Assembly: GCA_019359315.1 (NCBI GenBank) | Contig: JAHHHO010000002.1 | Span: 62,001 to 126,000 of the forward strand | From: Myxacorys californica WJT36-NPBG1 | GTDB taxonomy: Bacteria; Cyanobacteriota; Cyanobacteriia; Leptolyngbyales; Leptolyngbyaceae | Direction: 5' to 3' | DNA length: 64,000 bases | Shown: piece by piece, positions 45,946-55,471 of the stretch | Position numbering within the stretch: the first letter of the stretch is position 1 | How the letters are laid out: each line of letters starts with the position of its first letter | Program-made: the position numbers and the translations under genes | The notes under the pieces: generated by a model | Told to the model about the DNA's origin: nothing | The model's database searches: none | The model's input: only the letters and a program-made list of their open reading frames with translations

Positions 45946-46686
45946 TTACAGAGAAGGAATTTCTTGAGTTTGGGCTTCAATGTCTAGGCTCATTGTCTTG
46001 TCTTTAATTCTGAGCGTGCAGAGCCTCAGAATCGTACCTTCTAGCGTGAAATAAGGCTGAGATATAACTTCTTCCATTTTCTGCATCATTGCGATCGTAA
46101 AGGGAAGGGTTAAGCCTTGATTAGGAGTGCAACAAAATGTTTCTAATAAAACAGGTTGGGTATCTGTACGAACGCACATCACAGCCGAGAAACTAACAGA
46201 ACGAACTTGCTGAGATTCATGGAGTTTTGCTCCTCCCGAAAAGCGCATTTTGTTATCACTTAGCAGCCGGATCGAAAAGGGCGGACACAGTTCAACAGTG
46301 ACGAACTTCTTATTTACCTCTAACTGAAAATGAGGGATTTTCTCTGTAACGTATTTTGAGTTAATAGCTTGAATTAGATCTGTTTCAGATAAAACTAAAT
46401 GAGTTCGAGTATTAACAGGTTCACTTAATCGAATCTGCCCTAAGAATAGGTTGAGTGGGTCAATCGAAACTTGATCTGACTCGACCTCTAATTCTTGAAT
46501 ATGGATGCCTTCTGTAGTTAAATCTTTGCCTTTTATAGATACTGAATCGGCTTGTCCTTGAAATGCTTGGATCAGGTTTGTTCTTACAGCTACACCAATC
46601 CGCTTCACGCTGTCTAATTGCTGGAGGATTACTTGCTTAATCACTTCAGCAATGGCTTGCTCTTCGAGTTGTGGTTTGTCCGACAT
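45946..46686 (-). CDS. DUF2993 (LmeA-like) protein, 246 aa
   Basis: DUF2993 proteins are found widely in cyanobacteria and actinobacteria; the mycobacterial member LmeA binds phospholipid. Seen: an N-terminal helix EEQAIAEVIKQVILQQL, then V.IKGKDLTTEGIHIQELEVESDQVSID in outline, and the ETDLIQAINS segment, the family's usual order. There is no clear signal peptide, unlike secreted relatives, so a cytosolic or peripheral membrane place is likely. Function unknown. Confidence 0.8.
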   Translation of the reverse strand: MSDKPQLEEQAIAEVIKQVILQQLDSVKRIGVAVRTNLIQAFQGQADSVSIKGKDLTTEGIHIQELEVESDQVSIDPLNLFLGQIRLSEPVNTRTHLVLSETDLIQAINSKYVTEKIPHFQLEVNKKFVTVELCPPFSIRLLSDNKMRFSGGAKLHESQQVRSVSFSAVMCVRTDTQPVLLETFCCTPNQGLTLPFTIAMMQKMEEVISQPYFTLEGTILRLCTLRIKDKTMSLDIEAQTQEIPSL

Positions 46687-46946
46687 GACACCAATGAATT
46701 TTAAAGATTTGAAAATATAGGTTTATAAAGTATGGCTGTTAACAATGTGACTTAATTTAGATGGAAACTGCCTCTACACTTTGAGAGATTGAGATTTCGA
46801 GCGACTGGACAACTTAATCTCTACCAATTTGAAGAAGAGGTCTTGATTGTAATGAAATAGATTGTTTAACACATTCATTGCTGTTGGGGGTTTGTCTTGC
46901 ATACTTCCGAAGCGTCGCTGCACTTTAACTAACGCAAAGAATTCGT

Positions 46947-47621
46947 ATGAGCTATCCTCAAGCCCCCTGGACACTCAAAGGTTTCGCCTATCAAACGGTG
47001 CATCTTATTGATATTGCCAAGGCATCTCCCTATGTTCCGATCGGGATAGAAATCGTTTCAGTTCTGCCTGGGAAGACGATTGGCGGAGTTTATCTTTCTC
47101 AATACAAAACTGGCTCAACATTGCTCTACAGCGAACTGATTGTAATTGCCGCGATCGTACGTCGGGGCGATAAGCTCGGAGCCTGGATTTCTCACATTTA
47201 TGTTGATCAAGCCGACTCCATTCAAGGCGGACGTGAAATTTGGAAGCTGCCGAAAGAGATGGCGGAGTTTGACTGGCAGGGAAATGAGCAGCGCGTTCTT
47301 GTCAAAGGCGAGCCGTCGGAGCCGGGAGGAGCAGATCGCGTTCTCTGCCGTTTCGCTGATAATGGGCGGTTAAACTTGTGGCGTCAGAGTGGCCAGGTTC
47401 TCACCTATAGCCAGCTAGAGTCTGACCTATTTTTATTTGAAGCGTCTGCGGCTGGCAATCTTGCGATCGTAAATTCTCGCTTGGATGTACCAAGTTCTAG
47501 TCCGTTTGCTCATCTCATCGATTCGCCGCCTTTGTTAACGGTCAAAGCGGAAGAATTAGAGGCAACTATAAAAGCGCCTAGTGTCGCTGGGCCTGGTACG
47601 AGGATTCTGGCAACCCGTTAG
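46947..47621 (+). CDS. acetoacetate decarboxylase-family protein, 224 aa
   Basis: The ADC fold is suggested by YSELIVIAAIVRRGD, followed by WISHIYVDQADSIQGGREIWKLPKE in outline, where the conserved GGRE(I/L)W.LPK(E/K) matches the family. The Schiff-base lysine of true acetoacetate decarboxylase cannot be assigned with certainty. Many cyanobacteria have such a protein with unknown substrate, so a decarboxylase activity is only a possibility. Divergent from the DUF2993 gene. Confidence 0.75.
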   Translation: MSYPQAPWTLKGFAYQTVHLIDIAKASPYVPIGIEIVSVLPGKTIGGVYLSQYKTGSTLLYSELIVIAAIVRRGDKLGAWISHIYVDQADSIQGGREIWKLPKEMAEFDWQGNEQRVLVKGEPSEPGGADRVLCRFADNGRLNLWRQSGQVLTYSQLESDLFLFEASAAGNLAIVNSRLDVPSSSPFAHLIDSPPLLTVKAEELEATIKAPSVAGPGTRILATR

Positions 47622-48044
47622 TCTTACCCAGCCAGCATTTTAGGATCTGACCCCATCAGAAGAATCTAGCGCCTGGTTATAATGGCGATCACATGAACGT
47701 AAGGAAGTATAGTAACGTTGGTTACAATAAGTCTGCCTAGACGTTTGCTGAAAGGGCAGCAACAATGCAGATCTACGGCGTGGGACGATAGGGGCTGTCA
47801 TTACCTTACTTAGGTGTCATTACCTTATTAGTCTGACGGCAAGATTCTACTGACTGTGCTTTGTGTTCTAGCTTGCAGCAGCGTCCGTAAGGGTGACTAT
47901 GCGGCTATCTCAGCCATTAGTAGACGAATTTCAGCGATTGCAAGGTAAGCTATCGGGTTGTAGGGCTTGCACTGTTTGGTGTGATCTCAATTCCTAATTG
48001 CTTTCAGGGTGTAGACAAATACTGGCTGTTAAACCAACTGACCT
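47622..48044. other. 423-nt gap with a 19-nt tandem repeat
   Basis: TGTCATTACCTTACTTAGG at 47796-47814 is repeated with slight change from 47815. A TATAAT hexamer near 47677 may be a promoter of the glycosyltransferase gene. A 30-odd-codon ORF starting at 47898 has no support. Long leader; no known riboswitch recognised. Confidence 0.45.
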
Positions 48045-49520
48045 ATGTGGGAGAATTCTTGGCAAGAAAGCGATTCCCTCGACGAACTGGAGTCGCGTAC
48101 GACGTGGAGCGAAGCTTGTGCGGCACTCGTCAGCGATTTGCCTGATGATGACCTAGATGAGCTAGATCCGCAGGTATTCCGAGGGTTTCGAGGGCGCAGG
48201 CGCAAAGCGGCAGCCGTTTTAGTCATGATTTGGGGCAGTACGATCGCGCTGCATCTCATTACATGGGGCTACTGGATTGTGTTGGGCTTGACAACCGTAA
48301 TGGGAATTCATGCCGTTCGACTGCTATTTGCCCGTCCGTCGGATCTTCCAGCGCCCTTGGTTGGGGATGATGACTGCCCAATGGTGTCGTTAATGGTTTC
48401 TGCCAAGAATGAAGAAGCGGTTGTTGGTAAGCTCGTTGAAATGATGTGCAGTTTAGACTACCCGTGCGATCGCTACGAGCTATGGGTAATCAACGACAAC
48501 AGCACTGACAAAACGGCAGCTTTGTTAGATCGCTTAGCCCAAGAGTATGCCCAGCTGAGAGTCTTCCATCGTCCTGCCAATGCGGTTGGCGGCAAGTCTG
48601 GCGCGCTCAATCAAGTTCTGCCGCTAACTCAAGGCGAAATCATTGTTGTCTTTGATGCAGATGCTCAAGTTGAACCAGACTTTCTGCGACGGGTTTTGCC
48701 TGTTTTCAGACGCGAGCACGTGGGCGCGGTGCAAGTCCGAAAAGCCATTATTCAAGCGGAGCCAAAGTTTCACTCCAAGGACACGAACAACTTTTGGGTT
48801 CGTGGGCAAATGGCAGAAATGGCGCTCGATGCCTTTATTCATCAGCAACGCTCTGCGATCGGCGGCTTAAGCGAACTTCGAGGCAATGGCCAGTTTGTCC
48901 GGCGCAAAGCACTGCAAGCCTGCGGTGGGTGGAATGAAGAGACGATCACGGACGATTTAGATCTAACCTTCCGGTTGCACCTCAATCGGTGGGATATCGA
49001 AGTTGTGACCATGCCACCTGTCTATGAAGAAGGGGTGACAACGGCATTAGCGCTTTGGCATCAACGGAATCGATGGGCAGAAGGCGGGTATCAGCGCTAT
49101 TTAGATTATTGGCGGCTCATTCTCAAAAACCGAATGGGAACTCGCAAATCGATTGATTTGTTTATGTTTTGGCTGATTCAGTATGCTGCGCCAACGGCAG
49201 CGTTACCGGATTTTCTAATGGCGATCACAAAGCATCGATTGATGTTGACTAGCCCAATCTCAGCGTTGGGTATCTTGCTGTTCTTGTTTAGCGCGGTAGG
49301 CGGATTGCGGCGGGTTCAACTGTTGGATCAAGATGCTGCTAAAAGGCGTGCTTTTCTCGGAGGGCTCGATTTTTCGCGGTTTGTAGCGCTACTGCAAGCA
49401 CTGCGGGGAACGATCTATATGATGCACTGGCTAGCGATCGTTGCCAGTGCTACAGTCCGTATGTCAATTCGTCCTAAACGGTTGAAGTGGGTGAAGACAG
49501 TTCATAGAGGAGACTCCTGA
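48045..49520 (+). CDS. GT2 glycosyltransferase, probable beta-monoglucosyldiacylglycerol synthase, 491 aa
   Basis: Family 2 membrane glycosyltransferase. An N-terminal acidic region and two membrane segments (about residues 60-100) precede the catalytic domain: VSAKNEEAVV, VINDNSTD, VFDADAQVEPD, then ITDDLDLTFRLHL and the QxxRW motif HQRNRWAEGG; membrane helices return near the C-terminus. This is the arrangement of the cyanobacterial enzyme that glucosylates diacylglycerol as the first step of galactolipid synthesis (Synechocystis sll1377). A cellulose-synthase-like activity is the main alternative. Confidence 0.75.
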   Translation: MWENSWQESDSLDELESRTTWSEACAALVSDLPDDDLDELDPQVFRGFRGRRRKAAAVLVMIWGSTIALHLITWGYWIVLGLTTVMGIHAVRLLFARPSDLPAPLVGDDDCPMVSLMVSAKNEEAVVGKLVEMMCSLDYPCDRYELWVINDNSTDKTAALLDRLAQEYAQLRVFHRPANAVGGKSGALNQVLPLTQGEIIVVFDADAQVEPDFLRRVLPVFRREHVGAVQVRKAIIQAEPKFHSKDTNNFWVRGQMAEMALDAFIHQQRSAIGGLSELRGNGQFVRRKALQACGGWNEETITDDLDLTFRLHLNRWDIEVVTMPPVYEEGVTTALALWHQRNRWAEGGYQRYLDYWRLILKNRMGTRKSIDLFMFWLIQYAAPTAALPDFLMAITKHRLMLTSPISALGILLFLFSAVGGLRRVQLLDQDAAKRRAFLGGLDFSRFVALLQALRGTIYMMHWLAIVASATVRMSIRPKRLKWVKTVHRGDS

Positions 49521-49719
49521 CTGGGATTAGACCTGGTAGCGGATGTATCGGATGAAGTTAGAACTATCAGTGCACTCGTTGCGCGCGAATGCTTCTTCTG
49601 AACGCATCTCTAAATACACTGCAAATACACTGCTACCGGATGCTTCCTAAAAATCTACTGTCTTAGAGATCTACTGTCAGTTGCTAAGCGGTCTCAAATC
49701 AATTTACGTCTTGCTAAAC

Positions 49720-50640
49720 TTAGCGTCCTAACCATTCTGTTACCAATTCGGGCTGCGCTTTCTGGGCAAACACCCGGACGGCGTGATAGTTGACCTTCTC
49801 CCGCAGCCGATACACCTGCTTGATTTGCAGTCCCAAACGTTGCGCGATCGCTTCTTGGGTTTTTCCCTGCAAATACAGGCGCAGCCATTCTGCTGCTTGA
49901 GGATCAACCTTCTCCTCTAAATACGCCTCGAAATGTTTGGAGATGGCGCTCCGTAGTTCTTTCTGCTCATCTTGAGCTTGCGCTTCCTGATAGTTTGCGA
50001 TCGCCTGACCATCAAGCAAACTTACCGAACCTTCGGCATCATCAGGCGCAATCTCTTCAGACACCAATCGAATAAAATCAGCTGCCGGAACTTGAGTCAT
50101 GCCCCCCCGCTGCGATCGCTTCTGGTAGTTGACAAACCGATACAGCAAAAGCGGTTGGTTGCGGATTGGACGCAGACTATATTCCTCTGTAGCAGTAAAA
50201 ACTAAAGCATTTCGGAGTCGAGGATCACGAGTACATTGGGCGATCCAAGCAACCTGTTCCTGCATGTACTTATCATTCTGCATCAAATCTTGAATGACTT
50301 CCTGAAGCACATCTACCACGGTGGAATGGCGATCGCGTGATAACGAAATCCAGGTACTAATCTTGCTCCGAACCACGAACAAACTGCTTAAGCGCTGGAT
50401 CAAATTTCGGTACGAGCGTTCGGGAGAGGCTTTTAAGTAGCGCTGAATCAAAATTCTATAGCGGTAGTCAATGGCTTGCTTCGCGATGTGGCGCTGCTCT
50501 GGTGTGAACTCGTTGAATCGCTCTGGTGCTTCTCCCAGCAACCACTTTAGAATGCTTTCTTGAGTGGCTTGACTCACGGAAGGCAAATCGGCTTCTAGCT
50601 GCGATCGCCAGGTGCTTGCAATATCCTCTAGTACTGTCAT
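49720..50640 (-). CDS. HetZ-related / sigma-region-4-like DNA-binding protein, 306 aa
   Basis: All-helical protein. The C-terminal region (about 255-300) has TQEAIAQRLGLQIKQVYRLREKV, a helix-turn-helix resembling sigma region 4, and the central part contains SRDRHSTVVDVLQEVIQDL and QVAWIAQCTRDPRLRNAL. This pattern recalls the HetZ-related proteins of cyanobacteria, which are regulators found also in strains that do not form heterocysts. The match is from memory of the family and not decisive. No neighbour suggests its targets. Confidence 0.5.
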   Translation of the reverse strand: MTVLEDIASTWRSQLEADLPSVSQATQESILKWLLGEAPERFNEFTPEQRHIAKQAIDYRYRILIQRYLKASPERSYRNLIQRLSSLFVVRSKISTWISLSRDRHSTVVDVLQEVIQDLMQNDKYMQEQVAWIAQCTRDPRLRNALVFTATEEYSLRPIRNQPLLLYRFVNYQKRSQRGGMTQVPAADFIRLVSEEIAPDDAEGSVSLLDGQAIANYQEAQAQDEQKELRSAISKHFEAYLEEKVDPQAAEWLRLYLQGKTQEAIAQRLGLQIKQVYRLREKVNYHAVRVFAQKAQPELVTEWLGR

Positions 50641-50840
50641 GGAGTTGCCGTCCTCACTGCCCTGATATACTCATTGCCCTGATATAGAGTTTGCCTCACA
50701 CCCTCAACTGAAATCACTTACCCGTACGGGTACTTCACGCAACCAAGGCAGTTGTTGGCTAGAGTTCCTCAGTATAAACCGTTTCTCTACGTTGATCGCT
50801 TAATGTGTTGATCGCTTAATTTGAGGTGAGTAAACCTCTG

Positions 50841-51104
50841 TTACAACGCATCTTTCTCGAGTGACGCCGCGATGCGCTCAAGGGTTTCTGCTAAGCGAAC
50901 CACATGTGTGATTACCGCTTCTTGATTGTCGGCCAACGTTTGAACAGCGTCAGTCAAGGCAAAAACTTGATATCCCTGTTGCTGCACCTGCTTTGTAAGT
51001 TCATCGAGTCGTTCTGAAAGTTGCTCAACAGTATCAGTCGCTGCAAGGACAGTTTCTGCAACCTGTTCAACAATGACACCAAGGCGCTCCGATTGCGATT
51101 CCAC
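50841..51104 (-). CDS. small coiled-coil protein, 87 aa
   Basis: Not recognised. Almost entirely heptad-like helix (VEQVAETVLAATDTVEQLSE and LVKQVQQQG-like segments, VRLAETLERIAASLEKD), suggesting a self-associating coiled coil. The start is GTG at 51102-51104, with AAGGGG upstream. The sequence GTGTGAGGAGT spans the start codon region and is complementary to the single-stranded motif of the Yfr1 small RNA. Confidence 0.65.
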   Translation of the reverse strand: MESQSERLGVIVEQVAETVLAATDTVEQLSERLDELTKQVQQQGYQVFALTDAVQTLADNQEAVITHVVRLAETLERIAASLEKDAL

Positions 51105-51372
51105 TCCTCACACCCCTTGTTTTGTATAGGACTTTGCTTTTAGCTGTCTACCTATTTATGCTTTATGTCTTCAAAAAATCGTCCGTTGTGAAGAGGGCAG
51201 AAAATCAACTTTATTAAAACTTCACATAAGCTTTATTCCGCTATTAGAGTAAAAAGTTTTGAGGAAGTGTTAGCAGAAACACTACTTAGTATTTACAGAA
51301 AATCTTATAGTTTTGCGTATAGCTACGGATACGAAACAAGTGTTTATACGGTTCTTAGGCGGGTTCTGAATC

Positions 51373-52050
51373 ATGACACAATTTGCTCTAGAGTCATCCA
51401 TACTCGAAACTCGCTTGACTGCGTCTGTCAAACATCAAGTTCCTCACGCTTCTGCTCATTCAGTCATTAAGCGAACTATCGATTTGTTTGGAAGCTTAAT
51501 TGGGCTATTGATTACAGCGCTCCTCTTCGTACCAATTGCGATCGCCATCAGGCTCGACAGTCCAGGTCCGATCCTTTATAGTCAAGAGCGTCACGGTTTG
51601 CTCGGTAAACCGTTCCGCATCTATAAGTTTCGCTCTATGGTTGAGGGGGCGGATTTGCTGAAATCTCAGATAGAGAACGAGGCAGAGGGATTAATCTTCA
51701 AGAATAAGCAGGATCCTCGCATTACAAAAGTTGGTCGGTTCCTTAGACGCACCAGTTTAGATGAATTGCCGCAGTTTTGGAATGTGATGCTGGGTGAGAT
51801 GAGCCTGGTTGGCACACGTCCACCTACTTCTGATGAAGTCTCTCAGTACAGTGACTATCATTGGCAACGTCTTAATGTCAAACCAGGGCTGACTGGCGAG
51901 TGGCAAGCGAATGGGCGTTCAACGATCAAAGATTTTGAAGACATTGTTCTCCTAGATCTGCGCTATCAGTCCATTTGGACACCCATGTACGATCTTTACT
52001 TAATCTTTAAAACCATCTACGTGATTTTTGCCAAGGACGGAGCATTCTAG
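51373..52050 (+). CDS. bacterial sugar transferase (initiating glycosyl-phosphate transferase), 225 aa
   Basis: Adds the first sugar phosphate to undecaprenyl phosphate for exopolysaccharide. Short form with one membrane helix (about 32-55) and a catalytic domain: SPGPILYSQERHG, the KFRSM motif, ITKVGRFLRRTSLDELPQFWNV in outline, MSLVGTRPP and KPGLTGEWQ. All conserved pieces of the WcaJ/PglC-type family are present. No polysaccharide cluster is next to it. Confidence 0.92.
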   Translation: MTQFALESSILETRLTASVKHQVPHASAHSVIKRTIDLFGSLIGLLITALLFVPIAIAIRLDSPGPILYSQERHGLLGKPFRIYKFRSMVEGADLLKSQIENEAEGLIFKNKQDPRITKVGRFLRRTSLDELPQFWNVMLGEMSLVGTRPPTSDEVSQYSDYHWQRLNVKPGLTGEWQANGRSTIKDFEDIVLLDLRYQSIWTPMYDLYLIFKTIYVIFAKDGAF

Positions 52051-52276
52051 ATCCTTATACAGGTTCCCTTCTGTAACTTCATCGGAGCGAGCCACTTTAG
52101 AAAGCAGCAATTTGTATTGATACTCCATTTCAGCTTCAGTGACCAAGTTTTAGTAGATCAGCTAGTGGCTCAGGTTATTCTGCAGTCCAGTTGTTCACAG
52201 ACCCACGAATTTCCTCCACTACTCTTTTACTAGCACCATCCTGATCTCCATCTAAGCTCATTGAGTTTACGGAGTA

Positions 52277-52693
52277 GTGTTATATAAATTGCTCCCTCCA
52301 GTCATAAAGCCTCAGCAATCTCCCAGAATCTGCCTTTCAGGACAAATCGCTCCGCTAGTAGCTTCAGCGATCGGGGCTGAGGAAATTGAAGGCTATTTCT
52401 ACCAGTCTTCTCTCAAATCGCCAAGCTTGGACGGAGGGGCGCATTCTAGAGATTTTTCTCTCCTCGGAGATGAATCTGAATCGTCTGAAGAATTCGTCAC
52501 TTTAAGTTTGGGTTTGCTTAATTTTAGTTCTTGTCCTGTGCTGATTGGGGAAGATGATACAGAACAGCGAGAAGTCACATTAGAGCACGACTGTTATACG
52601 CTTGGACGCAATTCTCAGAAGGCTAAGCCGATACTAAAGCCGCCTGAACCACTAGCACCGAGCAAGACGCGTGGTGCATTACATAGTTACTGA
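52277..52693 (+). CDS. hypothetical protein, doubtful, 138 aa
   Basis: An open frame starting with GTG and ending inside the 3' end of the convergent usp gene (71-nt overlap). Composition is plausible (acidic and serine-rich middle), but there is no recognised domain, and the last 25 residues are antisense to usp codons. It may be a chance frame. Confidence 0.3.
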   Translation: MLYKLLPPVIKPQQSPRICLSGQIAPLVASAIGAEEIEGYFYQSSLKSPSLDGGAHSRDFSLLGDESESSEEFVTLSLGLLNFSSCPVLIGEDDTEQREVTLEHDCYTLGRNSQKAKPILKPPEPLAPSKTRGALHSY

Positions 52694-53114
52694 CACTGCC
52701 AAGCAAAAGCTCTGTCAGCGCCGAGCGCCCTCGACGACCGATTACAATCAAGTCAGCGCTCCATTGTTTTGCAGTACTGCAAATCAGCTCACCCGGATCA
52801 CCAGTAGTTTGAGTAATGTGAGTCAGAACGTTTTCCGCCTCGGCTTTTAGGGAGTGCGATCGCAGCTTGTCATAGCCAGCCTGCTCTACCACAGCAAATT
52901 GCTGCATAGCTGATCGCATCAGCTCATCATGCTGAATAGGATAAATCCCATCGAAACTAGGATAAATTGGCATTGGATAGGCTTCATCCGTTGGGCTAAG
53001 CACATGTAAAAGCATCAACTCAGCTTGATTTGTTTTTGCTAGGTCAAGGGCTTTTTCAAAGATATGCCGACTGGACTCGCTGCTATCTAATGCGACTAAA
53101 ATCTTTTGAAACAT
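52623..53114 (-). CDS. universal stress protein, UspA family, 163 aa
   Basis: Nucleotide-binding alpha/beta stress protein. Starts KILVALDSSESS, has LLHVLSP, and the ATP-binding loop GRRGRSALTELLLGSVSNYV, that is G-2x-G-9x-G(S/T), is intact, placing it in the ATP-binding subgroup. A loop insertion around residues 50-70 is proline- and tyrosine-rich. Transcribed alone. Confidence 0.92.
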   Translation of the reverse strand: MFQKILVALDSSESSRHIFEKALDLAKTNQAELMLLHVLSPTDEAYPMPIYPSFDGIYPIQHDELMRSAMQQFAVVEQAGYDKLRSHSLKAEAENVLTHITQTTGDPGELICSTAKQWSADLIVIGRRGRSALTELLLGSVSNYVMHHASCSVLVVQAALVSA

Positions 53115-53508
53115 AGTCTGTTTCTCCCAATGTAGCTAGGAAGCTTATGAAGGAAAGTTTATGAAGCGTAATCTCTTCCTTTAAAGCTGAATTAATACAG
53201 CTAGAACGTAACAAATTTAGTACAAGGTACAGGTCTGTAACACGATCAGGTACAGCAGATAAGGCGTATGAAGATCCTTAGTGCTATTACACTTGATTCG
53301 TTAAGGATAGCTCTATCAATGCAACAGACACTCTTAATCTCCATACCTGAAGTATAGAAGAATTGCTATATAAATTGGAATGTCTTCTTTGTTCTTTACT
53401 GTTCTTCCTTACTAGTGTTTATAGAGACAAGTTTCTAACTTTCGCTAGATGAAATCTACTGCGAATGAATCCGAAACTTAATGTGTTAAAGGTTATTTTG
53501 ATTAAGTA
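53115..53508. other. 394-nt divergent promoter region, no gene seen
   Basis: Between usp (minus) and the PAP2 gene (plus). AT-rich with several TATA-like hexamers; nothing else stands out. Confidence 0.45.
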
Positions 53509-54222
53509 ATGTTAGAGGTTACTCGCCGCCTAAGTCGGTTGTTAATTCGATGGTGGCGACAGTTTGGGCTGCCTTTTGTTCCACTATTAACAACTGTTCG
53601 CTTGGCTGGGTTAGTATTAGCCGCGATCGCGTTATGGGTATTTGCAGAAATTGCGGAAGAGGTGCTTGAAAAAGAAACCTACGCCTTTGATGTCAATGTT
53701 TTGTTTGCCGTTCAACGCTTGCAGGAACCGTGGCTCAACCCGATCATGCTTGGGATCACAACGGTTGGCGATCCGGCGGTGTTAGTGTCCTTGTGCTTAT
53801 TTGTGAGCCTTTGGCTGTTAATACGGCGGCAGCGATCAGAAGCCATTACGATTGCGATCGCAGCCGTAGGCGCTCTGGGGCTAAACATGCTGCTGAAAAG
53901 TTTGTTCGAGCGCGATCGTCCTCAACTGTGGACCAGAACGGTAGATGTCCGCTACTACAGTTTTCCGAGTGGACACGCCATGCTTTCGATGGTGATTTGG
54001 GGTCTGTTTGGGTACTTGTTGGCCAGCCGATTTCCAAAATGGCGCAATCAAATTGTTATCGCAACTAGTGTTTTGATTCTATTAATTGGATTTAGTCGAT
54101 TATATTTCGGCGTGCACTGGCTAACAGATATTGTGGCGGGTTATGCAGCTGGTTTTGTGTGGCTTGTGGCGTGTCTTTTGAGCATGGAAATTCGCAAACG
54201 TGGTTTGCCTCAAGGCAATTAG
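53509..54222 (+). CDS. PAP2-family membrane phosphatase, 237 aa
   Basis: Lipid phosphatase fold with about five to six membrane helices. Three active-site motifs are complete: KSLFERDRP, SFPSGHAML and SRLYFGVHWLTDIVAG. The substrate could be phosphatidic acid or undecaprenyl pyrophosphate; not resolvable. Ends 7 nt from the convergent hemW. Confidence 0.92.
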   Translation: MLEVTRRLSRLLIRWWRQFGLPFVPLLTTVRLAGLVLAAIALWVFAEIAEEVLEKETYAFDVNVLFAVQRLQEPWLNPIMLGITTVGDPAVLVSLCLFVSLWLLIRRQRSEAITIAIAAVGALGLNMLLKSLFERDRPQLWTRTVDVRYYSFPSGHAMLSMVIWGLFGYLLASRFPKWRNQIVIATSVLILLIGFSRLYFGVHWLTDIVAGYAAGFVWLVACLLSMEIRKRGLPQGN

Positions 54223-54229
54223 CAGACCT

Positions 54230-55471
54230 TTAAGCATTATTTCCGCTCTGATCGAAGCGCTCAAATAGCTTGACTAGAACCACATTAGAGAACAAGAACC
54301 CTTCCGGATTTGCGAGTCTCAACTGCCCTACTTCAGGTAGGGTCGAACCTACAGGAAGCAGTGTATTGTCGGCTCCTACTAGCTCAACCCATCCCACCTG
54401 TTGATAAGGTTTTAAGCACTTCCAAACCTCGGCTATGCAAGCCTCTCCAAACTGTTGAGCTAGGTTTTGAAGATTCAATCCTTCTGCCAACCTCAAACCC
54501 ACCATTAATGTGTCTAAAAGCACATCAGAAGGGGTAACTTCAGCAATGCTGCCTAACGGAGAGGTCTGCTTGCCCTGTTGCTCTAACCAGGAATAGTACT
54601 CCCTAGTTTTACGGGGGCGAGCGGTGCGATCGCCATTAATGTAACTAGTTGCGCCCATGCCAAACCCATAGAATGAGTGGTTTTCCCAATACACTCGGTT
54701 ATGGCGGCATTGATAGTTCGGTTGAGCATAGTTTGAGATTTCGTAGTGCTCATATCCTGCTGCCGTCAAAACTTGATTGGCAGTGCGATACAGGTCTGCT
54801 GTGAGTTCATCCGATGGCAACGGCTTTTCGCCTGGGCTGTACTGTTTCCCAAAGGGCGTCGTTGGTTCGATCGTCAGGTCATAAGTAGAAAGATGCTGAG
54901 GCGATAGCGCGATCGCTTTGGTTAATGAATCTTGCCATTGCTCCAAAGTCTGATTGGGCAAGCCCGAAATTAGGTCTAAGCTGATGTTCTCCAGGTCTGC
55001 TTGTCGAATTAAATCGATTGAAGCATACACATCTTCTACCGTATGACTTCTACCGCAGGCTTTAAGCAACTCTGGCTGAAATGCTTGAACGCCTAGGCTG
55101 ACTCGATTCACGCCTGCGTTTCGATACCCTTTGATTTGAGATAAATTAAACGTTCCGGGATCAACTTCCATCGAGATTTCTGCCGTGCCAATTCCAAATT
55201 GCTGATCTAAGGCGTCTAAAATTTGGTTCAGTTGAGCAACTGAGAGTAGAGAAGGGGTTCCGCCACCAAAGAAAACCGTTTTAAGCCGCTCACCCAACGA
55301 CTCAGTGAGACGAATCTCTGAGCAGAGCGCCTCAACATAGTGCGCGATCGCGGCTGAGTTACTTCCGTTGCGCTGATCCCCGACCACCGAAATTGGAAAG
55401 TCGCAGTAAAAACACCGTCGGCGGCAAAACGGAATATGAACATAGGCTGAACTCGGACAAGTAAACTCCAT
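54230..55471 (-). CDS. hemW: radical SAM protein HemW (coproporphyrinogen III oxidase-like), 413 aa
   Basis: HemW proteins bind haem and a 4Fe-4S cluster and are thought to act as haem chaperones; most are not true HemN enzymes. Cluster cysteines are C16, C20 and C23 (CRRRCFYC), with FFGGGTPSLL after them and the HemN C-terminal domain. The short spacing after the third cysteine (CDF) with no fourth cysteine motif (HemN has CxxxCxxCxC) supports HemW. Cytosolic or membrane-associated. Confidence 0.9.
   Translation of the reverse strand: MEFTCPSSAYVHIPFCRRRCFYCDFPISVVGDQRNGSNSAAIAHYVEALCSEIRLTESLGERLKTVFFGGGTPSLLSVAQLNQILDALDQQFGIGTAEISMEVDPGTFNLSQIKGYRNAGVNRVSLGVQAFQPELLKACGRSHTVEDVYASIDLIRQADLENISLDLISGLPNQTLEQWQDSLTKAIALSPQHLSTYDLTIEPTTPFGKQYSPGEKPLPSDELTADLYRTANQVLTAAGYEHYEISNYAQPNYQCRHNRVYWENHSFYGFGMGATSYINGDRTARPRKTREYYSWLEQQGKQTSPLGSIAEVTPSDVLLDTLMVGLRLAEGLNLQNLAQQFGEACIAEVWKCLKPYQQVGWVELVGADNTLLPVGSTLPEVGQLRLANPEGFLFSNVVLVKLFERFDQSGNNA

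Noticed and set aside
51095-51160. Yfr1 gene itself on the plus strand
   Set aside because: The ACTCCTCACAC motif is present, but neither the 5' hairpin nor the 3' terminator hairpin of Yfr1 can be formed; it is better explained as the complement on the minus-strand mRNA.
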